This document shows, in pieces, positions 10,689 through 20,800 of a stretch of 64,000 bases of DNA. The notes under the pieces were generated by a model. The model worked only from the letters and a program-made list of their open reading frames with translations. It did not search any database and had not been told where the DNA came from. Source of the stretch: Ischnura elegans (Eukaryota > Arthropoda > Insecta > Odonata > Coenagrionidae); assembly GCF_921293095.1 (NCBI RefSeq), contig NW_025791658.1:4464001-4528000 (forward strand), in the 5' to 3' direction. The position numbers and the translations under genes were made by a program. Each line of letters begins with the position of its first letter. Positions within the stretch are counted from its first letter, which is position 1.

Positions 10689-12597
10689 TATTGTGCATTT
10701 ATACTTAAGCTCCTTAGTCAAAGGAAAGCATAGGATACTGTCCACGCCTACTGCCTTCCTGGCCTTCATATCACGAAGTGCTTTCTCTATTTCCGAATTT
10801 AATATCTCCGGCCCAAGATTATCTTCCTCCACTTCACTATCATCCTCTGAAGTCAATCTTTCCAGTCTGTTCCCTCCTTCATAGTGATCCTCCACGTATT
10901 CCTTCCATCTACTCTGTACCTCTTCCCGTTCGGTTAGCATCCTCCCATCTTTAGCCTTGATTTTAGACATGGCTTGTCCTCTTTTGCCGCCCGATAGCGA
11001 CTTAACTTTGGCGTACAACGCACCTACTTCTCCATCCTTCTAAATCTTTCACATTTCTACACACTGTCTTTTCCACCAAGCCTCCCTTGCCCTCTTAGTT
11101 TCACGTCGTAATCGATTATTTAGTTCCCTATACATTCTTTTTCCCTGTTCTGTGTCCACATTCTTCCACTTCCTCCTCTCCTCCATTTCCCTTATCATGT
11201 TCTCCGTTATCCATGGCTTCTTTATCCTTCTACTGTCAACGTAACCAATTGACTTCTCCGCCGCTTTGACTATTCCCGTTTTAATATTATCCCATCTTTC
11301 CTCAACAGTCTTCGTACTTTCAATCTCCCATATACTAATGTCCACTAGTTCCTGATATTCTCTCCTCATACTCCCCTTCAGGGCTTCTACGTTCCATTTC
11401 TTCGCCTTCCTAACTTTCATAAGTATTTTGAATCGTACGTTGCATTTCATAATTACTAGGTTGTGGTATTAATCCGCATCTGCTGCTGGGAAGCTTCGCG
11501 AGTTTTTCACACTATTCCTAAACCTCTGTCTTACCATAATAAAGTCTATTTGATATCTCCCTACATCCCCTGGACTTTTCCATGTGTACCTTCGCCCTTT
11601 ATGATGATTGAACCACGTGTTTGTGATGAATAACTTGTTTCTCTTGCAAAATTCTGCTGCTTTCTCACCCCTGTCATTCCGAATTTCTAATCCAAATTAT
11701 CCTATTTCGTTTCCATCCCTCCCTTCCCCGATGAAGCCTTCCAGTCCCCCATCACTACCAGATTTTTCTTACCCGGTGTGTCTCTAATTATTTCCTTGAG
11801 CTGTTCATACACCTCATCTACTTCTTCCTCCCTATGATTGCTAGTGGGCATGTAAACTTGGATCGCCACAAGGTTTGTGGGCCGTGCCTCAATTTCTACC
11901 ACCAGAATCCTATCGCTTACCTGGTCTATGCCTACCACACGCTTACCCATCTTCCCGTTTAATACTAAAGCTACCCCTCGCTGGCTTTCCTCCCCTCCAC
12001 TATATATAACCCTATAGCCATCACTCCAATAGTCCCCCCATCCCTCCACCTCACCTCGCATAATCCTAAGATATCTATCCTCCCTTTATCCATTTCCCTT
12101 TTGATATTTTCTAATTTCCCCGCCCTCATCATAGTCCTCACATTCCACGTCCCTACATTTATAGCCGACTTCTTCTTCTCCATCTTCTTGGTCTTCTTTT
12201 CTTCCTTCTTCATTGCTGCTGCTGCTGATGATGATGATAAGTCTCTGCAAGGATTTCGCATGTTGACGACCCCGAGGACCTTGCCGACCTCGCTGCCGTG
12301 CCCGACATCCGCCCTTTGCGGACGGGTCCCGGCCGATGTGATTCCGAGGCTCATTTGGTTGTACTCCATGTTTTCAGGGAAGAGATAGTTGGTAGGGTTT
12401 CTCACTTCTATTCCAACAGTGTTTTTCACGTGACACCATCACGTGGACTACCTTTCGTCTGGCTCCTACCCTTCGACCTATCTGGCATGGGTGGCCCTAC
12501 CGGGAATAATTTAGAATTAATCCCGCCAGTGCAGCTCTAGGGGTCATAGGAACGCGCAAGCCTTTCCACCGCGACAAGGTTGTAGCCCAAGGGAAAC
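10689..12597 (-). mobile_element. RTE/CR1-like LINE, antisense, 3'-truncated
   Basis: Read on the minus strand. A 5' untranslated segment begins near 12597 (GGGCTACAACCTTGTCGC). It is followed by an APE-type endonuclease (GTWNVRTMMRAGKLENIKRE, then DILGLCEVRW, then LVVMGDW near 11735) and the region leading into the reverse transcriptase (ALRDMKARKAVGVDSI near 10760). The frame shifts between the pieces at 11971-12429, 11702-12061 and 11049-11450. An in-frame stop separates 11049-11450 from 10602-11018, and the RT proper is lost at A4. The endonuclease wording matches RTE-type LINEs such as the source of CFDP2; clade is inference. Confidence 0.85.
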
Positions 12598-12800
12598 GTC
12601 TAGACATCTAGAAGATATTTAAGATATCCAAGACATTGAAGATATTTTCTAGATATCTAGAAGATATAATGAAACACTGACTTGCAATTTTCCGCAAAAA
12701 TATTTTTGTGGAAAATTGCAAGTCAGTGTTTCATTATGAATCAATTCCACTCCATCTCGCTTGATTCTTCGAATTTTATATCTAGAAGATATTTTGTGCT
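12598..12800. repeat. AGATAT-rich tract with a long hairpin
   Basis: TCTAGAAGATAT-type words recur on both sides of a 72-nt near-perfect inverted repeat at 12666-12737, which has arms of about 34 nt starting ATAATGAAACACTGACTTGC. The same word before and after suggests the hairpin was inserted into or duplicated within the tract. Confidence 0.7.
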
Positions 12801-12836
12801 ATGTGGGTAAACGGTTGTCTGGAAGCCTATATGTTC

Positions 12837-12866
12837 TTAGTTATTGATGTTAACATTAATAACTAA
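12837..12866. repeat. 30-nt near-perfect palindrome
   Basis: TTAGTTATT...AATAACTAA centred on GTTAAC, with one mismatched pair. Function unknown. Confidence 0.6.
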
Positions 12867-12918
12867 AAACAGAGCCCCTAATTGATGATCTCCTCACTAA
12901 ATAATCTGAGGTCGAGGA

Positions 12919-12956
12919 AATGCATGACGGTACATTTCATTAATTCACTTATAATT
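12919..12956 (+). mobile_element. Second relic of the downstream LINE
   Basis: This stretch matches 13575-13616 of the following LINE (the KCMAVHF part of the RT) in the same orientation, so it is a fragment of another copy or a local duplication. Confidence 0.45.
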
Positions 12957-12969
12957 AATATGTCATCAA

Positions 12970-14805
12970 CTGTATAACGTGTGTGCCGTCTGATTTCACT
13001 AACATCGATTATAGGCAAGATACTTGAGCATATCATCGTTAGCAATATCATGACTTTCTTGGACAGACGTAACTTCCTCCATGGCTGTCAGCACGGATTA
13101 TGAAAAGGTAGATCATGCGAAACACAGCTCATGCTCTTTCTTCACGACATTATAAAATCTGGTGAATCGAAAAGACAAGTTGACGCACTATTACTAGATT
13201 TTAAGATAGCTTTCGACACTGTGCCTCACGACAAACTTTTATACAAATTACAGTCATGCGGATTAAACGAGACAGTTGTTAACTGGATACGCGACTTTCT
13301 CAGAGATCGTAAAAAAGGAGTTATTGACGCAATTAGCTCTGATGTTGCAAAAGTTACATCAGGTGTTCCACAAGGAAGCGTAATCAGCCCCCTATTGTCA
13401 TTTATATACATTAATGATCTCTGCTCCTGCATTAGCAGTAAAATACGTTTATTTACTGACGACGCTGTCATCTATCGCGAAATTAGTGATCACTCTGACT
13501 ATGAAATTCTATCATCGGACTTAAACAACGTTCATTTGTGGAGCCAAGAGTGGGGACTCGAACTTAATCTGAGCAAATGCATGGCGGTACATTTCTTGCG
13601 GAATTAGTCCACCTATAACCATTTATTTATGCAGTGGATGGTATTAACATAAAGGCAACAGACGAAGTGAAGTACCTGGGAGTTACGATATAACCTCGAA
13701 TCTCTCGTGGGGAACACGTATAAGGAATATTTTCGGAATAGCCCTGTAGAAATTAGGATCCGTCAAGGGTATTGTGGGAAAAATTTCGGATGAGAAAGTA
13801 AAAGAAAGGTGCTATTTCGCACTAGTCCGACCGCAACTTGAATATGTAGTGAGCGTATTGGATCCGGTGCATAAAGACTTAATCCGCGAACTGAATAAAA
13901 TACAAAGGAAGGCTGCGCGGTACGTCAAGAACTGCTACGGACGTACAGACAGTGTTACCCAGATGTGAAGCGAATTAAGCTGGGAGCCGCTGGAGAATCG
14001 CAGGCTGAGCGCTACGCTTAGATTGCTTGAACAATAGCGTGGTGTCCTATCATTTTTATTGACTAAATCGAAAGATCATTACTTCTGAAGTAGGTACGCA
14101 TTTCACGCTTTTAGATTTTAAAATGACGATATCTATTTTTCGCGATGAAACGAAAAGTGAAAATTTTCAAGCGCGTGAAAACGCGACGGCTATCGTATGA
14201 ATTCTGGGAAAAGCCCGTGTGACGTCATTTTGGTTTCCGCTGCCGCCGTGTGCGGTGACCTTGGGGCGAGAATATGTGCGCCGCTGCGATGCAGGCTGCT
14301 AATCTAAGACGATGTGAAGCTCCCATCTACTCGTGTAGAAACTAGGTCCCTGTGACGTCACGTGGAGTGGCATCGCATGGGCGCCAATCTGGCCTTTTTT
14401 CAAATGCAGTTAAAATTGACCATTGCCATTCGTCTAAACAGGGATTTATAAAACCAAATAATTTGTGTATTATGAATACACTAATGGTGGGTAACGAATC
14501 GCAATAAATGTCTTTCGTTTTCTTTGATGAAGGAAACTACGCTATTGAGAATGGATATATTTAAGTGCGACACAGTGAACATAATATTAGAGCCACACTA
14601 TATTTCCAGGTCGGATAGAAGCGGTAAATTAAATGTTTTGCCGAACGGATAGATATGGGAATTCGTTTTTTCCTCGAACAATAAAGGACTTTAATGAACG
14701 TTATTCCCAACTCCGTTAGAGCACTTAATTTTTTGCGTGGCTGATGTCCTAACACCCACTGCCACACGCCTTTTGGGCGGCTTGTGCTGTATTATGTAGA
14801 TGTAG
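12970..14805 (+). mobile_element. LINE reverse-transcriptase remnant interrupted by A5
   Basis: Successive RT motifs are visible: LISLTSIIGKILEHI, then LLDFKIAFDTVPHDKLLYKL, SGVPQGSVISPLLS, and a degenerate catalytic box RLFTDDAVIY (FTDD instead of YADD). After that come LNLSKC, KVKERCYFALVRPQLEYV and KIQRKAARYV. Stops and shifts break the frame (for example at 13605 and before 13774). After A5 (14033-14546) the tail resumes with NSFFPRTIKDFNERY and ends near 14790 in ATGTAGATGTAGATG, a simple tail common to this LINE type. CR1/L2-like by motif pattern. Confidence 0.85.
14033..14546 (+). mobile_element. Family A MITE, copy A5, internally deleted
   Basis: Both termini are present (AATAGCGTGGTGTCC and GGAAACTACGCTATT), but about 150 bp between the GATGCAGGCTGC region and the GACGATGT region is missing. 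It sits inside the LINE RT gene. Confidence 0.85.
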
Positions 14806-15349
14806 ATGTGAAATTGATCCCCAGTGGTCAAGGAACGCGTGAGCAATACACGAAGGTCGACATCGGAGAATAAAGTAGACGGTTGCTCCGCGTTTGTGGA
14901 CCGAGTTTTGAAAGTGAATGTACTATTGCCTTGCCTGCACTACAGACTTAGCTTAAGTGACTTCACTTTCGTCTAATCTTAAGTGTGGTGCGGTAGCTAC
15001 GCTTGAACTTGTGGACTTCAGCGCCGTGATTGTCTATATCGGGAAACAGTTATGTTGACAGATGAAGATCTAGGAGAGCAATTGGCGATTACCCATATGA
15101 AAAAATTGTATAAACCTGTTTCAAATTTTTGCCATGGCAATGTATAAGAATGTTTAAAATTTTGAAACAGGTTCATACAATTTTTTCATAGGGGTATGTC
15201 ATCCAAATCCACGGATATTTGAAATAAACTTCCAAACTCCGTGAATTAACCATTTTGGATTTAGAAGGTTAAAAGGAAAGACCGATTACAGTCCCTGAGC
15301 AAACGCTGTTTGGCGAGGAATTTAGAGCGACTTTTGAAAGTGACTATAC
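14806..15349. other. Spacer containing a long hairpin
   Basis: No gene. The only structure seen is the inverted repeat at 15091-15196. Confidence 0.4.
15091..15196. repeat. Hairpin of about 105 nt
   Basis: Arms of about 36 nt (TATGAAAAAATTGTATAAAC and its complement with few mismatches) separated by about 30 nt. It could be a very short foldback MITE. Confidence 0.65.
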
Positions 15350-16140
15350 GCATTTTATTATAGCGTTCTACCGATTAAGGTAGGTTTCCTAGGTAGGGAG
15401 TACTAAAAAGGTGATATGGGAGCCTCCTTTTCCTTCCAGCACTGCCTTCTTTAATTCACTGTAAGGCCTACTCTCTTTCAATCTATCTAAAAATCCTATT
15501 CTTTTCCTTCCCCTCCCTCGTTTCCCCAACATTCTACCCTCCAACACAATTTTCAACATCCCCTCTCTGCTAAGTACTCGCTCCATCCATACCTTCTGTC
15601 TCCTCCGTATCTCATCTGAAAGCTTCCTCTCCTCGCCCACCATATCCAGCACTTCGTCGTTCTTCCTAACATTCTTCCCTTTATAACACTATTTTCAACA
15701 TCCCTTCCCCGCTAAGTACTCGCTCCATCCATACCCTCTGTCTCCTCCGTATCTCATCTAAAAGCTGTCTCTCCTCGCCAATCACATCCAGCACTTCGTC
15801 GTTCCTCCTAACATTCTACCTTCTATAACACTGTTTTCAACATCCCCTTCCCTCTAAATACTACCTCCATCCATACATTCTGTCTCCTCCGTATCTCATC
15901 TAGAAGCTGCCTCTCCTCACCCACCATGTCCAACACTTCGTCGTTCCTTTTCCTCTTCGTCCATTTCACCCTCTCCATTCTTCTCCATACCCACATCTCG
16001 AATGCCTCCAATATTTTCTCGACTTCTTTCCTCAGTGTCCACGTTTCCGCACCGTAGAGAGCTACACTCCAAATCAAACTCTTCACTAACCTTTTCTTTA
16101 AACTCTTACGTAACGATACTATAGCCTGTACGAGGACCAT
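15350..16140 (-). mobile_element. LINE 3' end (RTE/CR1-like), antisense
   Basis: The minus strand encodes the typical C-terminal part of the LINE polyprotein: SLIWSVALYGAETWTLRKE, FEMWVWRRMERVKWT, NDEVLDMVGEER, then RGRGRKRIGFLDRL. A 3' region contains AATAAAA near 15358. It is probably the same family as the antisense LINE at 10689-12597. The coding region contains a tandem triplication. Confidence 0.8.
15529..15943 (-). repeat. Tandem triplication of about 141 bp within the LINE coding region
   Basis: ACTTCGTCGT recurs at 15651, 15793 and 15934, giving steps of 142 and 141 bp. Each unit encodes the same LDMVGEER...IRRRQ.VWME..L module. It is 47 codons long, so length alone would keep frame; one step of 142 breaks it. 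Confidence 0.8.
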
Positions 16141-16291
16141 AAAATAAGGAGGGATGACACTAGAGGTTTATGGCGTTCAAATCAATTCTGGGATCGTTCA
16201 ACTGAAGAGGCTATTGAAATAAGACTGGAGAATAAAAATGTCAACAGAGACACCGGATATTCGATCACCAGCTCTTGGAATAGAACTCTTG
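16141..16291. other. Short spacer
   Basis: Nothing recognised. Confidence 0.4.
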
Positions 16292-16526
16292 AGGCCGTTT
16301 TACACGGTACACGGAATTGCGCAATCTGACGTACGCGCGAAGGCGCAGTCATAATTTATTCGTTTTAAAGCGGTGAATTGCTAGAACACAAGCGAGAATG
16401 CGTGGATGCGAGACGGTAAAATAGCCCCTGTTCTAATTTCGTTCATGCATTCGCGCAATTCCGCGCCATTTTAGAAATTAATGCGGCTCTAACCTGCGCA
16501 ATTCCGTGCCCCTTGTAAAACGGCCT
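16292..16526 (+). mobile_element. 235-bp MITE D1, relative of family E
   Basis: Ends AGGCCGTTTTACACGG and the complement of AGGCCGTTTTACAAGG; both then continue into ACGGAATTGCGCA. The centre (TGTTCTAATTTCGTTCATGC) matches the centre of family E elements at 32145 and 35712, which are also 235 bp. ACTCT occurs just outside both ends and may be the target duplication. Confidence 0.75.
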
Positions 16527-16790
16527 TTAAACTCTGTGAGATGCCGCTAGGAGCTTTGCAGCGCTGAATTGCACATCAAAGACGCCTTCAACTGTTCGTA
16601 AATAAGAAATACGCCACCGGATTCTTCAGTGGACGTTGGTATCGAATACTTTAGTCATCGGCAAATTTCCTTTCCGGCCCGCGGGGCGATTCGGAACTTG
16701 GAATGTGGACCTCGTGGCCTAGTAAATTGGAGACCCCTGGTCTACGCTGGTCCACGGTCCTCCGCGACCAAAATCGGGACTCGACCCTAT
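16527..16790. other. Short spacer
   Basis: GC-richer than its surroundings (GGACCTCGTGGCC, GGTCCACGGTCC); possibly a degraded element, not identified. Confidence 0.3.
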
Positions 16791-16995
16791 CAGTGGCGTA
16801 GCCAGGACGGGGTCCGGGGGGTCCGGACACCCCCCACCCTCCGAAATATAAAAGCACAATTATTTTCCTTAGTAAAAGAAAACAAAATATTGAAAACTCA
16901 TGGATTTACAAAGCATTTTTTTTTAAAGAATGAAGTTTTTTCGATTGTGAAAAGTGTTTAAATTAGTTTAAAACCCATTACTTAGTACCCTATTT
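16791..16995 (+). mobile_element. Family J hAT-like element, copy J1, truncated
   Basis: Begins CAGTGGCGTAGCCAGGA with a GGGTCCGGACACCCCCC segment, then an AT-rich body that matches J2 (27803-28044, inverted) to about 16990. The second terminus is absent. Confidence 0.65.
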
Positions 16996-17031
16996 TCGAG
17001 ACGAGAATTTCATTTCTCGAAATTGTCGGGA

Positions 17032-17059
17032 CGAGACTCTCGGCGCGGCGAGAGTCTCG
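17032..17059. repeat. TCTCG/CGAGA hairpin in a repeat-rich tract
   Basis: Perfect 11-bp arms CGAGACTCTCG/CGAGAGTCTCG with a 6-nt loop. They lie inside a tract at about 16998-17120 dense in CGAGA and TCTCG words. Probably the terminal part of an unidentified element. Confidence 0.6.
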
Positions 17060-17836
17060 CCAGAGTCTTGACGAGAGTCGAGAAGTCTCGCCCCTTCGAG
17101 ATTTCTCGAAACCCGTCGAGACTCCCGGCTCCCCGAAAAAAATAACACTATTTCTATTTTAGACATTGAAATTAATTCAACAAAAAATTATTTTAAGACA
17201 TGTTATATATTTCCAAAACCCAAAATATTTGTAATATAAGATCGACATTGACAACTTAAGCACATTTTATTATTTAATTAACCAAAATTGGCAGGTAACC
17301 ATGAACCTTAGTTACCATAAATAAACATTGCGAAAAAGATGTATAAAATTCTATGAAATTAGACAATGATCTCTTCTTTTTTGTTAATTGACAAGTGAAT
17401 GTTTCTTTTTTATTATATAACTTTAATAAGAAACATTGATGTAACCCTATAACATGCCTATGTATCAAAATTATATTCGACTAGGGTCGGTGGGCCCTAC
17501 CAAAGCCACCTAGGTGGCCCTACAGGGTTGACTAAGAGTAAGGGCTTAAGTGTCGAATTGTTTGCTATGAATTATCTAAATGGATGAAATAAAGGTATAC
17601 ATTACATGTTGTATTTCAGATTCGCCTGCCGTTGCATGAATGGGCAGCGCAGGAAGAGCCTGCCAAATGATCCAGAGAGCTTGCAAAACACCTTATGGTC
17701 TTCCACGGAACCTTATGAGAGAAAGGACATCAAAACTTCACCCTAAACGCAAAGTCACTCCCTTTTGATAGCAATTTATTCTATACACCACCATTTAGAG
17801 GATTGTGTGTAATCCGTTGTTGTAGCTTAAGTTGGT
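17060..17836. other. Upstream region of gene 1
   Basis: AT-rich; no coding. The 5' untranslated region and promoter of the 17837 gene should lie here, but no convincing TATA or initiator element was singled out. Confidence 0.4.
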
Positions 17837-20800
17837 ATGGAGACAAAACAACCAGCAAATAATGGGGAAGTTTCAGATGCTTCTCCTGCCTTGATACCTG
17901 GTACATCATCGGAAAATCTGGACCACGTTTCCGACTCGAAACTTGAGAATGAGATTTGTAAAGAAGGCGTTACCAAAAGCGCAGATGTCATGTCATCCAA
18001 TGGGCTTTTTATCCAGAAGCCCACTATGCAACGTTTGCGTTTCGTGAATGCGTATGATATTAACGACCTATTTCATGAAATTGGACTTTGTCGCAGACAG
18101 GAAGACAATGAGGGTCGTCCTGTCAATAACGCCACTTCGGCTGATTCTGCCTCGATACCTGGTACAGCATTGGGGAAGCTGAACCAAGTTTCCGAACCCA
18201 AGCATGAAAATAAAGTGGGCGAAGAGGTTGCAGCCACCAGCTTAGATGCTTCTTCAACTACGGGGCTTTCTATCCAGAGACCCACAGAAAAAGCGCAAAA
18301 TGCGTGTGATCCACTTCAAGAAATAGTAATTGATCACGAACTTTGGAATGCTGCACAAAGATCGACTTCAGTGACGCAGAGGTCAGTTGCTGAAAAGCGC
18401 TTGGAAGAAGAATTGTTCCATTCTGTGAGATGCAAGTCGGTGGAGGACTGCGGAGATCTTATCAAGGAAATCACGGACATAAACAAGAGATGGCGATGTG
18501 GGAAGACACTCTTGAACTTGGCAGTTGAACTGGGTAAGCTGGAATGGGTGGAGAGACTTCTGTTAATGCGAGCAGACCCGCACGTTTCGAGTGACTCGGG
18601 GCATTCAGCCTTGAAGCTTGCTGAGGAATGTTTCAGGGCATTTCCTCAGGACGTAGATCGCGGTGTGATCTTCAGATTGGTCAAAATCGCCTCCCGACTT
18701 GGTCACGAAACACATCACAGAGCGGAAGTCGTCGTTGAATCGGAAACAAATGAAATGCGTCCAGTTGCGCGTTGTTTGGAGATTGGAGACACTCCTCCCT
18801 TAAAAGAAAGCTATCGCGCCTGTGGCCGGGACGATGCCGAAGAAGCTCTTAAAGCAGGCTGCAAGAGCGGGATTAGGAACACTTCCGGTGCATTGATTGC
18901 CGATATACCAGAGATTGCTTCGAAGGATTCTCAAAACCATAATAATCGAGGTAAACTCGGTCGACATATGGGAGTCACTTGTAGCTCTGAGGACGTCTTT
19001 GTAGCTGGTGGCCAAGGTGAAAGTTTAGGAGCTCTGAGGCGTGGTAACGCAAGTGGAAATGGTCGCACTTCCGCTTCAAAGATAACTGATATCCCTGCAA
19101 TGTCGCACAATGATAATTCTCCATGGTGCCACGAGGTGGCGAACGGAAATGGGCACACTTCCGGTTCAAAGATGACTGATATCCCTGCGATTTCTCGCAG
19201 TGATTACTCTCCATCCTGCCACGAGGCCGCGAACGGAAATAGGCGCACTTCCGGTTCAAAGGTAACTGGTATCCCTTCGATATCTCGCAAAGATTATTCT
19301 CCATCTGTCCACGCGGTGACGGAGTCTCCGTTGTTTCGGGAGATGACGCGTTTCCGGTCGTGCTCCGACGAGAAATTTGATATCATCTCGTCGATGCTGG
19401 TCGAACTGAGCCAAAAGATCGACGTCCTATCGATGGAGACGGCATTGTTGAAGGAGGACACGGAGACGTTGATAGACAACGCTTCTATCCGAGGAACTGC
19501 TTTGAGCGAACTTCGGACGGAAGTAGCCGCAATGAGGAGAGAGTTTATGTCTACTTTGGAAGGGTTCGAGGAGAGAAAGTTGGGAACAAATACGGTCGTC
19601 AATATAAGGGAAGGAGCTATTACGGGGTCAATGGGTCAAGATGCGGGCTTAATTGTTCATGCGGATGCTCCGTCTAGGACTGCTGACTCATGTTTGATTC
19701 GAAGGGGGGAGGATTTCTATAGTTCGACATTAGTCACAGAGCACGAAGACGAAGATGCATCTAGGGATAGCACCAGAATGACGAAACAGTCGCACCTAAC
19801 GTACTTACGAGAAGAATTGAAAGCCCTAAAGTCTGGCACGGAAGCTGAAAATGTTGGATGCGAGCTAAACCCACCATCAGACAGTGTGGTACAGAAAACT
19901 TCTACTTACGCTTTGGCGCATGATATCAATGACCTAATTCGTGAAATTGGACTTTGTCGCAGACAGGAAGACAATGAGGGTCGTCCCGTCAATGACTCCG
20001 CTTCGGCTGATTCTGCCTCGATACCTGGAACAGCTTTGGGGAAGCTGGACCAAGTTTCCGAGGCTAAGCGAGAAAATAAAGTGGACGAAGAGGGTGCAGC
20101 CAACATCATAGATGTCTCGTCAATGAAGGGTCTTCCTATTCAGAAACCCATGGAGAAAGGGCATAGTACGCACAATCCACTTCAAGAAATTGAAATTAAT
20201 CACGAACATTGGAATTCTGCACAAAGATCGACTTCAGTGAAGCCTGCGAAAAGATCAGTTGCTGAGAAGCTCTTGGAAGAAGAATTATTCCAATCTGTGA
20301 TATGCAAGTCGGTGGAAGAAACCAAGAAATTCTTTACGGAAGAAGTTACAGATCTCGAATATGACGATGTATGTAGCGGTAGCACCTCGAGGACCAAGCA
20401 GCCATACCTAACGTACTCGGGAGAAGAATTGAGTACGTTGAAGTCTGATACGGCAGCTGAAGAGGCTGAAAGCGAGCTAAACCCAACGTTAGACAATGCG
20501 GTACAGGAAATTCTAAGTTACGCTTTGGTGACCAAGAATTTACGTAAGGATAAAGGCGTTGTTGAGTCAGCAGCGAGGCAATCTTCGGCCCTGTCTGATA
20601 AAGAGACAATCAGAAGTCAGTCTCGTGCATTTAATGAGCCTGTAGTCAATTCAAGACGCTGTAAATCTATATCTCAGCTGCAGGAGGTAAAAACGGGTTC
20701 GTTAGGCGGCGATGAGGTCCTTAGCAGACAGTTGCAAGCGATGACGGAGTGTTTTGGTTCATCAGAAATTGCTGAGAGGCTTAAAAGGCATTATGCCCGT

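Noticed and set aside
10602-11018. A host gene for the antisense frames at 10.6-12.4 kb
   Set aside because: The motifs are those of a LINE endonuclease and RT, with frameshifts and a stop.
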